IMG/VR virus record: IMGVR_UViG_3300036770_005084
Coordinates: 62,001-126,000 of that record
Source: a virus
Direction: 5' to 3' (one strand)
Length of the DNA: 64,000 nt
Part shown: piece by piece, positions 16,081-23,280 of the stretch
Position numbering within the stretch: position 1 is the stretch's first letter
Layout of the letters: every line of letters begins with the position of its first letter
The notes under the pieces: model-generated
The model's input: the letters and a program-made list of their open reading frames with translations, nothing else
Database searches by the model: none
What the model was told of the DNA's origin: nothing
Position numbers and translations under genes: made by a program

Positions 16081-17184
16081 ATGTTTGAAAGTAAGACACC
16101 AAGTTTTCAAATTAAAAAGTCTTCAGGTGCGGGAGCACTTACTCCAAATGCTGCCAAGCAATTGGGATCAAAAGCAGTTGAAATGCAAAAGAAGAAAGCA
16201 GCAGGAGTTAGTTTACCAAAACTAAAGAATGAAGAAATTGAAGCTCAGGATAGAATGAGAGCACTTTTACGTGAGGCAAAGAAAGAAAAGACTTTAAAAA
16301 ATACAAATCCTTGTTGGAAAGGGTACGAACCAATAGGAACTAAAAAGAAAAATGGTAAAACCGTTCCAAATTGTGTTCCCAAAGAAGAGTTTGAATTGAT
16401 CGAAAAGGCACCTCCAGAGGATAAGTATGAGAGAATGGTGAAGCATATTAAAAAAGGATATTCTAAAGATGGTCTATCTCAGAAAGAAAGATCCATTGCT
16501 TATGCAACTGCTTGGAAAAAATATAAGGATAAGCAGCAAAATGAAGAATATCTTGACGAAAAGGCAAGAGGAACCAGACCAAAAAGAACAGTTCATGCAT
16601 ATGATGTAGATGAAACCTTGTTTTCACATGGAAAAAAAGGAAAACCAAACGTTAAAGTGCATGTAAAAGATTCTTCTGGAAAGAGAGTTAAGAGTCTAAG
16701 TAACCAAGAATTCAATACCCATAAGTTGGAGAAGGGGCATTCATATGATTTTGGTGAGTTTCAAAGTGCTAAAAAGTTCAAGGAAACTTCAAGTCCAAAT
16801 AAAAAAGTAATTAAAGATATTAAGAGAAAGCAGGCAAGGGGACAAAATGTTCACCTTATCACTGCTCGTTCCAAATTTGATAAACCAGGTGAGTTCCAGG
16901 GGCATCTTAAGAAGCATGGTGTTAATGTTGACAAAAAGAACATCCATTACACTGGTGGAATGAAGGGTGGTGATGTTGGTGAGAAAAAAGTAAAAGTTGC
17001 CAATGCAGTTGCTAAGAAGAGTGGTACTAAGAAAATGCATATGTATGATGATGCTGCTAAAGTTCATAAGGCATTTGAAAAAGAAAAGCAAAATGCACCA
17101 ACATCAAAGAAAATTAAAACTCATATGGTAGCACCAGACAAGAAAGGTGAATCTAGAGTTCGTTCATATCAAGCAACCAAATGA
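16081..17184 (+). CDS. late protein with HAD-like phosphatase domain
   Basis: 367 residues in three parts. Residues about 1-75 are Lys/Ala-rich. About 76-160 hold two motifs common in cyanophage late proteins: NPCWKGYEPIGTKKKNGK and KHIKKGYSKDGLSQKERSI. Residues about 170-330 look like a HAD domain: motif I AYDVDETLF (DxDxT), motif II HLITARS, a Lys region, and motif III MHMYDDAAK. This predicts a Mg-dependent phosphatase or nucleotidase; the substrate is unknown. The full late promoter and the head-type motifs suggest it is packaged in or built into the virion (inference). Overlaps the next gene by ATGA. Confidence 0.72.
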   Translation: MFESKTPSFQIKKSSGAGALTPNAAKQLGSKAVEMQKKKAAGVSLPKLKNEEIEAQDRMRALLREAKKEKTLKNTNPCWKGYEPIGTKKKNGKTVPNCVPKEEFELIEKAPPEDKYERMVKHIKKGYSKDGLSQKERSIAYATAWKKYKDKQQNEEYLDEKARGTRPKRTVHAYDVDETLFSHGKKGKPNVKVHVKDSSGKRVKSLSNQEFNTHKLEKGHSYDFGEFQSAKKFKETSSPNKKVIKDIKRKQARGQNVHLITARSKFDKPGEFQGHLKKHGVNVDKKNIHYTGGMKGGDVGEKKVKVANAVAKKSGTKKMHMYDDAAKVHKAFEKEKQNAPTSKKIKTHMVAPDKKGESRVRSYQATK

Positions 17185-17630
17185 AATTTGATTTCAATTT
17201 TGGTAAAAAGAAAACATCTATTAAGGACTATGCCATTATTGGTATGGTCCTTTTTTTACTAGTTGGATTTTTATCTAGTAAGTTTGGAATTAGTGAGAGG
17301 GATGCTTGGAAACTAATTGATATAATTCAAAAAGAGTTAGTTAAGAGAGGATTGATTGATAGTAAGATTAATGATTTTATTATCAATACACCAGAATTGT
17401 TGGATCAAAGAGTTGAACGTGATGTTGATTATGCTATTGGGGAGTACAAGAGATTGGAACCCAAGGACCCTCCTAGGATGACCAATAAGACCATTCTAAA
17501 GAACTTGGAGTCCTCAAGGTTTACTGATACTCAGAGACTGATCGTAAAGGATGCGATTTACTATGAGTGCCCTGATGGAATTATGGGCATTAGAGCAGTA
17601 TGGGTTGACAAAGATCCTAAATGTAATTAA
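17181..17630 (+). CDS. membrane-anchored small protein
   Basis: 149 residues with one membrane helix near the N-terminus (about 17-33, YAIIGMVLFLLVGFLSS) and a soluble C-terminal domain ending RAVWVDKDPKCN. Coupled to the HAD gene by ATGA overlap at 17181. No family recognised; the topology could suit a lysis or envelope role. Confidence 0.6.
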   Translation: MKFDFNFGKKKTSIKDYAIIGMVLFLLVGFLSSKFGISERDAWKLIDIIQKELVKRGLIDSKINDFIINTPELLDQRVERDVDYAIGEYKRLEPKDPPRMTNKTILKNLESSRFTDTQRLIVKDAIYYECPDGIMGIRAVWVDKDPKCN

Positions 17631-17652
17631 AATCACTCTGTTAGGTTTGAAG

Positions 17653-17659
17653 ATAAATA
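17653..17659 (+). promoter_or_regulatory. late promoter motif ATAAATA
   Basis: Late core 27 bases before the start at 17686. Confidence 0.55.
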
Positions 17660-17685
17660 ATACCTTGAATAACTTAAGGATTTAA

Positions 17686-18117
17686 ATGACTTATGAAAAC
17701 CCTTGGATATATCAAGGAGATATTTTTGATTCACCTGACATATTGGATTACTTTGGTTTTGTGTATAGGATTGAAAGTATTGAAACTTCCAGAATTTATT
17801 TGGGAAGAAAGTATTTTTGGTCTTTTAGAAAGCAAAAGGGTAAGTCTAGAAAAGTTAAACAAGAGAGTGATTGGAAAAAATATTATGGATCCTGTCCAGA
17901 GTTAAAAGAAGATATTAAAAAATACGGTAAGGATAAGTTTAAAAGAACAATATTGTCTCTTCATAAGACACTTGGAAAAACTAACTATGAAGAGACAAAA
18001 CAATTATTCTTAAACAATGTTTTAATGGAATCCCTTGACAACGGAGATCCTAGGTACTACAATAGTAACATCCTTGGACGTTACTACAGGAAAGATTATT
18101 TTTATGAGAATTTATGA
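17686..18117 (+). CDS. GIY-YIG/Seg-like putative nuclease
   Basis: 143 residues. FGFVYRIESIETSRIYLGRKYF (about 24-45) has the spacing of a GIY-YIG core with Y and the YLGRK Arg, followed by DWKKYYGSCPELKEDIKKYG and FKRTILSLHKTLGK, the usual continuation in Seg-like phage proteins. Such genes may be homing nucleases or retain a phage function; the gene is free-standing and not inserted in a recognisable host gene. It overlaps the next small ORF by 14 bases. Confidence 0.65.
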   Translation: MTYENPWIYQGDIFDSPDILDYFGFVYRIESIETSRIYLGRKYFWSFRKQKGKSRKVKQESDWKKYYGSCPELKEDIKKYGKDKFKRTILSLHKTLGKTNYEETKQLFLNNVLMESLDNGDPRYYNSNILGRYYRKDYFYENL

Positions 18118-18283
18118 TTTTTGCAAACAGACTGTAGATAACCACATTGACAGAATGCACTATTTGTGCGAGATTGGAGAAACTGATGCAGCATCTGCAT
18201 TACACGAGGAAATTCGTGAATGGATTATTCAAAAAAATAATATTGAAGTAATTTCACTAGAATATCTTAGAAATTGCACTTGA
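18104..18283 (+). CDS. small ORF (59 aa)
   Basis: 59 residues from ATG 18104 (MRIYDFCKQTVDNHIDRMHY), overlapping the end of the GIY-YIG-like gene. A longer frame from 18035 exists, but the ATG here gives a compact helical protein with an acidic middle. No motif known. Function unknown. Confidence 0.55.
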   Translation: MRIYDFCKQTVDNHIDRMHYLCEIGETDAASALHEEIREWIIQKNNIEVISLEYLRNCT

Positions 18284-18415
18284 TATTAAATTACTAAATA
18301 ACCCATTGTAATTAATTTTATTATTAGAATTTGAAGTGAAATTAGAGCCTAGGTTAATCTCCTATGAAAATAGGATAAAGATTTTCTATTAGGATGTAGA
18401 GTTCAATTTAATTTA
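18284..18415 (+). promoter_or_regulatory. leader region upstream of rlpA-like gene
   Basis: 132-base AT-rich gap. It contains ACTAAATAAC (18293-18302), a late-type variant, and a small hairpin CCTAT/ATAGG (18361-18374, loop GAAA) without a T-run. No convincing TTGACA/TATAAT pair is seen. Confidence 0.3.
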
Positions 18416-18778
18416 ATGCTTTTTAAAACAATTTCAATCATTGCCTTTGGTCTAGTCGGACTGGCACCCGTAACAGCAAAGGCAGCAATCGGATGTTCCC
18501 TTGCATCACATTATGGAGTAGGTGATGGATATCACGGTCAAATTGCGGCAAATGGTGAAAGATTTGATGCATACGGTCTGACAACTGCTCACAAGTACTT
18601 ACCATTTGGTACTAAATTAAGAGTTACAAATCAATCAAATGGTCGTTCTGTAATTGTAAGAGTAAATGACAGAGGACCATTTATTGCTGGTAGATCACTT
18701 GACCTGTCCTATGGGGCATTTAGTAAAATCGCATCTCCTGGACAGGGAGTTGCCAATGTATGTTATAGTAGGGTATAA
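18416..18778 (+). CDS. RlpA-like double-psi beta-barrel protein (secreted)
   Basis: 120 residues: a signal peptide with hydrophobic core and AKA cleavage site (about 1-22), then an RlpA-type DPBB domain: SHYGVGDGYHGQIAANGERFD, TTAHKYLPFGTKLRVTN and VIVRVNDRGPF, ending in GRSLDLSYGAF. RlpA homologues act on peptidoglycan as lytic transglycosylases on glycan strands lacking stem peptides. The catalytic-type Asp of NDRGPF is present. In a phage it could help lysis or alter the host wall; no cognate lipoprotein box is seen. An early-type promoter and tRNA follow. Confidence 0.82.
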   Translation: MLFKTISIIAFGLVGLAPVTAKAAIGCSLASHYGVGDGYHGQIAANGERFDAYGLTTAHKYLPFGTKLRVTNQSNGRSVIVRVNDRGPFIAGRSLDLSYGAFSKIASPGQGVANVCYSRV

Positions 18779-18787
18779 TATGCATAC

Positions 18788-18816
18788 TTGACAACTAAAT
18801 AAAAGGGGGTTATACT
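18788..18816 (+). promoter_or_regulatory. sigma70-type promoter (TTGACA-N17-TATACT)
   Basis: -35 TTGACA at 18788-18793, 17-base spacer, -10 TATACT at 18811-18816. Transcription would start shortly before tRNA-Gly and run into the SLH porin gene. The spacer also contains CTAAATA (18795-18801), a late-type core, so the region may serve both programmes. Confidence 0.75.
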
Positions 18817-18828
18817 ACTCCCATCACT

Positions 18829-18899
18829 GCGGATATGGTGTAGTGGTAACATCTGAGCCTTCCAAGCTCCAGTCACGGGTTCGAGTCCCGTTATCCGCT
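18829..18899 (+). tRNA. tRNA-Gly (UCC)
   Basis: Acceptor GCGGATA/TATCCGC, D-arm GTGT/ACAT, anticodon loop CTTCCAA (anticodon TCC), T-arm ACGGG-TTCGAGT-CCCGT. The base of the anticodon stem has a T-C mismatch. No encoded CCA. Reads GGA codons, which are common in these phage genes. Confidence 0.93.
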
Positions 18900-18950
18900 T
18901 TCCCCTTTCTGGGGACTAAATAACCAAGTAGTTATAAAACTTTACAAACT

Positions 18951-19790
18951 ATGATGATTCGTTCTATTATTGCTGCCACTGCGGTTGCTGCTACTGCTGC
19001 TCCTGCTATGGCTGCTCCCCTGAGTGATGTTCAACCTACTGATTGGGCATATCAGGCAATCGTCAACCTAAACAATAAGTATGGTTGCCTTGTTGGTTTT
19101 CCTGATGGTACTTTCCGTGGGGGTGAACCTGCTACTCGTAATCAAATGGCAGCACTTGTAAATCACTGTCTAGATAATATTAGTGCTTTCCAAAGTGCCG
19201 AAGATGCTAAACTTGCTGCTGCTCTTCGTGCTACCAACGGTCGGGTAACTGCTCTTGAGGTTGCTGCTGCTCAAAAGGCAGAAGGTGTTGGTAACTATCT
19301 TGGTGTTGGTGTTCTACTAAATCAACAAGGTACTGCTGGTAACGGATATGATGCCGAACGTACTGTATCTGGTGGTACTGTCCAAGCACGTTATGCTGTA
19401 AAGACATTCAAGAATCAGAATGCTGTTTCTGTTCGTCCTTATGCTAACTTTGTTGGTACTCCTGCTGGTGAAATCGGTGCTGGTGGTGGTGCTCTTCTTT
19501 CTTATGATTGGAGCATTTCTCGTGCACCTTCTGGTGTAAGTCGTGCTAACATTTACGGTGGTGTTGGTTATCAGATTCCTTTCGTAAATAACACTGCTGC
19601 TAACTTCCAATCTGCCGTTGGTGAGAAGGGTCAAGTTGTACTTGCTCTTGGTCTTGAAGGTCGTCTAACTAATTCTTTAGTTGGGTTTGCAGATCTTAAA
19701 TTCCCAACTACTACTGCTGCAAATAGTTATGGTGTAACTAATGGTACTTATTCACCAGTATTTACAACTGGTCTAGGATTTAAGTTCTGA
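18951..19790 (+). CDS. cyanobacterial-type SLH-domain porin-like outer membrane protein
   Basis: 279 residues: signal peptide with AMA cleavage site (about 1-22); one SLH domain (LSDVQPTDWAYQAIVNLNNK...GFPDGTFRGGEPATRNQMAAL, about 24-72); a short coiled coil (AKLAAALRATNGRVTALEVA, about 86-105); then a beta-rich C-terminal part ending GLGFKF with the terminal Phe typical of outer membrane barrels. This is the layout of cyanobacterial SomA-like porins but shortened (those are about 500 residues). Codons are GCT/GGT/CGT-rich, unlike neighbours, suggesting high expression or host origin. Served by the promoter at 18788. Confidence 0.82.
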   Translation: MMIRSIIAATAVAATAAPAMAAPLSDVQPTDWAYQAIVNLNNKYGCLVGFPDGTFRGGEPATRNQMAALVNHCLDNISAFQSAEDAKLAAALRATNGRVTALEVAAAQKAEGVGNYLGVGVLLNQQGTAGNGYDAERTVSGGTVQARYAVKTFKNQNAVSVRPYANFVGTPAGEIGAGGGALLSYDWSISRAPSGVSRANIYGGVGYQIPFVNNTAANFQSAVGEKGQVVLALGLEGRLTNSLVGFADLKFPTTTAANSYGVTNGTYSPVFTTGLGFKF

Positions 19791-19805
19791 TAAGTACTCA
19801 AATCT

Positions 19806-19825
19806 GGGGTGGTTTCACCCCTTCT
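19806..19825 (+). terminator. weak hairpin after the porin gene
   Basis: Stem GGGGTG/CACCCC with loop GTTT, followed only by TTCTT directly before the CAU tRNA. Could be a weak terminator or a processing signal. Confidence 0.35.
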
Positions 19826-19896
19826 TGTGGGTGAGTGTAAAGGTAGCACAGAAGTCTCATAAGCTTCAGGAGGGGGTTCAATTCCCCCACCCGCCA
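19826..19896 (+). tRNA. tRNA with CAU anticodon (Met, or Ile2 if modified)
   Basis: Acceptor TGTGGGT/ACCCGCC, D-arm GTGT/GCAC, anticodon stem GAAGT/GCTTC with loop CTCATAA (anticodon CAT), T-arm GGGGG-TTCAATT-CCCCC, discriminator A. The 1-72 pair is T-C (mismatch) and 3-70 is T-G. The anticodon stem lacks the GGG/CCC pairs of initiators, so elongator Met or lysidine-modified Ile2 is more likely. Confidence 0.8.
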
Positions 19897-19899
19897 TTA

Positions 19900-19906
19900 A
19901 TAAATA
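19900..19906 (+). promoter_or_regulatory. late-type motif ATAAATA
   Basis: Lies 9 bases before the ATG at 19916, which is closer than at other sites. It may be chance in AT-rich sequence. Confidence 0.25.
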
Positions 19907-19915
19907 TAAAAAAAT

Positions 19916-20077
19916 ATGAAAAAGAAAAAATTTCAAGAACTAATTCAAAAACCACTCAGGTTCCATCATCAGGATATTCATGAAGAACTTGATCAAATAA
20001 AGGAGATGATATGTGATGTTAAAAATCAGATGCAAGAATTGCAACGTAATATTGGAATCACATCCAACAAGGACTAA
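19916..20077 (+). CDS. small ORF (53 aa)
   Basis: 53 residues, MKKKKFQELIQKPLRFHHQD then a helical stretch ending GITSNKD. It overlaps the next, better supported zinc-ribbon gene by 62 bases in another frame, an unusually long overlap, so one of the two starts may be wrong. No motif recognised. Confidence 0.4.
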   Translation: MKKKKFQELIQKPLRFHHQDIHEELDQIKEMICDVKNQMQELQRNIGITSNKD

Positions 20078-20267
20078 ATGTTGTGGGTGTGATAATTTAA
20101 CTGCTGTTAAAGGAGAAACTATAACAGCATTAGATTTAAGTTTAGTTGAGTTAATAACTAATACTAAAATTAAACAGAATACTAATACTTTATCGAAAGA
20201 AGATCTTTATTATCAAGAAGAAAGAAGATCTAGAAAAGTTAGAAAACTTGAATTTGAAATAAGATAA
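20016..20267 (+). CDS. zinc-ribbon protein, conserved cyanophage type
   Basis: 83 residues from ATG 20016: MLKIRCKNCNVILESHPTRT followed by KCCGCDN, a CxxC...CxxC zinc ribbon (C6, C9, C23/C24, C26). The C-terminal half is basic and helical. AGGAG at 20001-20005 fits either ATG 20016 (10-base spacing) or GTG 20013 (7). I associate this N-terminus with small uncharacterised cyanophage proteins. Nucleic-acid or protein binding is the usual role of such ribbons. Confidence 0.68.
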   Translation: MLKIRCKNCNVILESHPTRTKCCGCDNLTAVKGETITALDLSLVELITNTKIKQNTNTLSKEDLYYQEERRSRKVRKLEFEIR

Positions 20268-20285
20268 GTGTTGAAACTCTGATAA

Positions 20286-20293
20286 TATAAATA
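20286..20293 (+). promoter_or_regulatory. late promoter TATAAATA
   Basis: Full late core in the gap after the zinc-ribbon gene, 47 bases before the 49-aa ORF at 20341. Confidence 0.45.
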
Positions 20294-20340
20294 TACTGGT
20301 TTCGAAATATTGTAAATAGTAATCATTTGCAATATGATCC

Positions 20341-20490
20341 ATGGATCAACATACACGCAATAACTGGATTAAGATTAAGGAAACTTTTGAAAAATCTGGT
20401 AATACTGATAATATGTTTTATAAGAGAGCATGTGAAATAGTTAAAAGTGGTGTTGATCCAATGGAAAAATTTTTAAATTCAAAGAATTGA
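20341..20490 (+). CDS. small ORF (49 aa)
   Basis: 49 residues, MDQHTRNNWIKIKETFEKSG then NTDNMFYKRACEIVKSGVDP. Balanced charge and helical, looks like a real small phage protein. The stop overlaps the -35 of the promoter for tRNA-Ile. Function unknown. Confidence 0.55.
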   Translation: MDQHTRNNWIKIKETFEKSGNTDNMFYKRACEIVKSGVDPMEKFLNSKN

Positions 20491-20515
20491 CATAATAATA
20501 TTTTTTTGTTATTAT
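20487..20515 (+). promoter_or_regulatory. sigma70-type promoter (TTGACA-N17-TATTAT)
   Basis: -35 TTGACA at 20487-20492, 17-base spacer, -10 TATTAT at 20510-20515, just upstream of tRNA-Ile and the first glycan island. Confidence 0.65.
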
Positions 20516-20523
20516 TTTTATAT

Positions 20524-20595
20524 GGGACTGTTGCTTATTGGTTAAAGCCCACTGCTTATAACGGTGTGAACAGAGTTCAATTCTCTGCAGTCCTA
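20524..20595 (+). tRNA. tRNA-Ile (UAU)
   Basis: Acceptor GGGACTG/CAGTCCT (1-72 G-T), D-arm GCTT/AAGC, anticodon stem CACTG/CGGTG with loop CTTATAA (anticodon TAT), T-arm CAGAG-TTCAATT-CTCTG. Reads AUA directly, a frequent codon in this AT-rich phage; most bacteria read AUA with a lysidine-modified CAU tRNA instead. Confidence 0.9.
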
Positions 20596-20664
20596 TTGTC
20601 TTGGGAAGACCTAAAACTCATCCTGGTGGAGCCAATGACCTAAAAATTTTAATCTAATTGATAT

Positions 20665-21714
20665 ATGGAACAATATAAAAAAACAGCACTAGTTCTTGGT
20701 GCTGGTGGTTTTATAGGAAGTCACATGGTTAAACGACTACGATCCGAAGGATATTGGGTTCGTGGTGTTGATTTAAAGTATCCAGAATTTTCTGAAACTG
20801 AAGCACATGAATTTGTAGTAGGGGATCTTAGAGATTACTCTTTTGCCGAAAGAGTAATTACATATAAAGGTCCTTATTCCAATTTTTATAACTTTGTTCC
20901 ATCAAAGTATATTGATACTTTTGATGAGATTTATCAATTTGCTGCTGATATGGGTGGAGCAGGTTTTGTTTTCAGTGGGGATAATGATGCTGATATTATG
21001 CATAATTCAGTAACGATTAACCTCAACATTCTTGATGCTCAAAGAAAACTAAACGACTTTAAAGATACAAATAAAACCAAGATTTTTTATTCTGGATCTG
21101 CATGTATGTATCCAGAACATAACCAATTAGATCCAGATAATCCTGATTGCCGTGAAGACTCAGCATACCCTGCTAACCCAGATTCTGAATATGGTTGGGA
21201 GAAACTGTTCTCAGAGCGGTTGTTTTTCTCTTATTCTCGTAATTATGGGATCCCTGTTCGGGTTGCTAGGTATCATAATATCTTTGGACCAGAAGGAACT
21301 TGGGAAGGAGGTAGAGAAAAAGCACCAGCAGCAATCTGTCGTAAAGTAGCATATCTTCCAGAGGAAGGTGGAGTGATTGAGGTTTGGGGTGATGGAAAGC
21401 AAACTAGATCTTTCTTGTATATTGATGAGTGTATTGAAGCAACACGAAGATTAATGGAATCGGACTTTGCTGGACCAGTTAATATTGGTTCTGAGGAAAT
21501 GGTAACTATTAATCAACTAGTAGATACTACTGCTAAAGTTGCTGGTAAGGAGGTAAAGAAAAGTCATATTGATGGTCCTCTCGGTGTTCGTGGACGTAAT
21601 TCAAATAACGATTTAATTAAGGACAAACTTAATTGGGAATATACCATGTCTCTTGAAGATGGAATTCTGAAAACTTATACTTGGATTAAGGAGCAGATTG
21701 ATGCTAGCATTTAA
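20665..21714 (+). CDS. GDP-mannose 3,5-epimerase-like enzyme
   Basis: 349-residue extended short-chain dehydrogenase. NAD-binding GAGGFIG (12-18), catalytic YGWEK (Y176, K180), and the signature residues of plant GDP-mannose 3,5-epimerase: Cys147 in GSACMYPE and Lys219 in GREKAPAA, plus FAADMGGAGF and GVRGRNSNN. The plant enzyme converts GDP-D-mannose to GDP-L-galactose (and GDP-L-gulose). First gene of the island, followed by an overlapping GT11 gene (14-base overlap). No GDP-mannose dehydratase or GDP-fucose synthase is in the window, so the likely product is GDP-L-galactose (inference). Confidence 0.88.
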   Translation: MEQYKKTALVLGAGGFIGSHMVKRLRSEGYWVRGVDLKYPEFSETEAHEFVVGDLRDYSFAERVITYKGPYSNFYNFVPSKYIDTFDEIYQFAADMGGAGFVFSGDNDADIMHNSVTINLNILDAQRKLNDFKDTNKTKIFYSGSACMYPEHNQLDPDNPDCREDSAYPANPDSEYGWEKLFSERLFFSYSRNYGIPVRVARYHNIFGPEGTWEGGREKAPAAICRKVAYLPEEGGVIEVWGDGKQTRSFLYIDECIEATRRLMESDFAGPVNIGSEEMVTINQLVDTTAKVAGKEVKKSHIDGPLGVRGRNSNNDLIKDKLNWEYTMSLEDGILKTYTWIKEQIDASI

Positions 21715-22576
21715 TCATCTAGGTAGGTTAGGATATCTTGCTAATCAAATGTTTCAATATGCAGCAATTAAAGGAATTGCTGCATATAATGGTATAGAAT
21801 ATATGATTCCTGAAAATAGTCAGATGCAACTATTTGAAGGATTTAAAATGGAAAATGCTACTAAGCATAGAGGATTTTTGGGAGATGTATCTGTTCGTGA
21901 TGGTAGAGGTGCTCCAGTAGGATGTAACATTAGAGCAGAATCTGGATTTCATTTTGATGAAGAACTCTTTAAAAATCCTCCTTCAGATACTTCTTTGTAT
22001 GGATTTTTTCAATCTGAAAAATATTTTTCTAATATTTCTAATGAAATCGTAAAAGATTTTACCTTCAAGAATGAAATACTAGAACCTTGCATTGAGTTTA
22101 TTTCAAAGGTTACTTCTTTTTACGGCAAGACAGTATCACTTCATATTCGAAGAGGTGACTATTTAACAAATTCTGCAAATCATTACAATCTATCTTTAGA
22201 CTGGTATCAAAAAGCATTGGAAAAATTTCCAGAACATACGGTATTAATATTTTCTGATGATATCGAGTGGTGTAAAAATCAATCAATATTTGATGCCGAT
22301 AGATTTATGTTTTCGGAAACTAAAGATGGTAAGGTTGTAAGATTAGACGGTAGATGGGACAGTACAAATATGGATCACTGGTATGATCTATGTCTACAAT
22401 CTCTTTGTGATGATAATATTATTTCTAATAGTACATTTAGTTGGTGGGCAGCATATTTAAATCAAAACAAAGAAAAAGTTGTAGTATCACCTGACCCAAG
22501 CAAAATGTGGTTTGGTCCAAATAATGCACACCTAGATACAAAAGATTTAATACCTAGTGATTGGATTTTAGTGTGA
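21701..22576 (+). CDS. GT11 alpha-1,2-fucosyltransferase-like glycosyltransferase
   Basis: 291 residues from ATG 21701 (GGAG site upstream; in-frame TTG 21698 rejected). GT11 features: N-terminal GRLGYLANQMFQYAA, the GDP-sugar motif HIRRGDY (148-154), and SNSTFSWWAAYL near the C-terminus. The family moves L-fucose from GDP-L-fucose to galactose. Next to a GDP-mannose 3,5-epimerase it may instead use GDP-L-galactose, which differs from GDP-L-fucose only by a 6-hydroxyl (inference). Coupled to the next gene by GTGA. Confidence 0.87.
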   Translation: MLAFNHLGRLGYLANQMFQYAAIKGIAAYNGIEYMIPENSQMQLFEGFKMENATKHRGFLGDVSVRDGRGAPVGCNIRAESGFHFDEELFKNPPSDTSLYGFFQSEKYFSNISNEIVKDFTFKNEILEPCIEFISKVTSFYGKTVSLHIRRGDYLTNSANHYNLSLDWYQKALEKFPEHTVLIFSDDIEWCKNQSIFDADRFMFSETKDGKVVRLDGRWDSTNMDHWYDLCLQSLCDDNIISNSTFSWWAAYLNQNKEKVVVSPDPSKMWFGPNNAHLDTKDLIPSDWILV

Positions 22577-23280
22577 AAATATCAATAGCAGTACCAGCAT
22601 ATGAATATAATGGTCGTGGTGTAGAATTTCTTGATGATTTATTTCGAACAATCAAAATTCAAACTCATAAAAATTATGAAATTGTAATATCCGATCACAG
22701 TGTAGATAATAAAATTGAAGATTATTGTGAATATAATGAATACGATCTTCCAATAATTTACCATAGAAATTCTGAATATATTGGAAATGGTCCTCATAAT
22801 ACTAATACAGCAATAAGTTATTGTTCTGGGGATTTAATTAAAGTAATGTTTCAGGATGATTTCTTTTGGGATGATGAGGCATTAGAAAAAATAGAAAATG
22901 CAATTGGTTCAAAACAATGGATTGTTTGTGGAACTAATCATACTAATGATGATGGTCATAACTTTTTTTGGGAATTATATCCAAAATGGAATGATCGTTT
23001 TTTATATGGAGTTAATACCATTAGTTCACCTTCTGTGATTGCTTTTAAATCTGATACTAAAGTTAAATTTGATACTGAATTAACTATGTTAATGGACTGT
23101 GAGTTCTATTATCATATGAACTCTGTATATGGACAACCAGCATACTTAAATGATATACTAGTTTCAAATCGTTTACATTCTGATCAGATATCTCAAAAAA
23201 CTTCAAATTCAAATAATTATCAAAATATTATGAATTCTGAAATTAAATATTGCCTAGGAAAGCATAAAGTGAATCTATGA
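22573..23280 (+). CDS. family 2 glycosyltransferase
   Basis: 235 residues from GTG 22573, which overlaps the previous stop (GTGA); an in-frame TTG at 22561 is an alternative. GT-A fold: ISIAVPAYEYNGRGVEFLDD, IVISDHS, and a DDF acidic metal site in VMFQDDFFWDDEAL (about residues 97-110). Donor and acceptor unknown. Its stop overlaps the next ATG. Confidence 0.82.
   Translation: MKISIAVPAYEYNGRGVEFLDDLFRTIKIQTHKNYEIVISDHSVDNKIEDYCEYNEYDLPIIYHRNSEYIGNGPHNTNTAISYCSGDLIKVMFQDDFFWDDEALEKIENAIGSKQWIVCGTNHTNDDGHNFFWELYPKWNDRFLYGVNTISSPSVIAFKSDTKVKFDTELTMLMDCEFYYHMNSVYGQPAYLNDILVSNRLHSDQISQKTSNSNNYQNIMNSEIKYCLGKHKVNL

Noticed and set aside
19748-19936. Minus-strand ORF of 62 codons with an MAGGGIEPPP start region
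   Set aside because: It is the antisense of the CAU tRNA (a well-known false ORF pattern) and the porin end.
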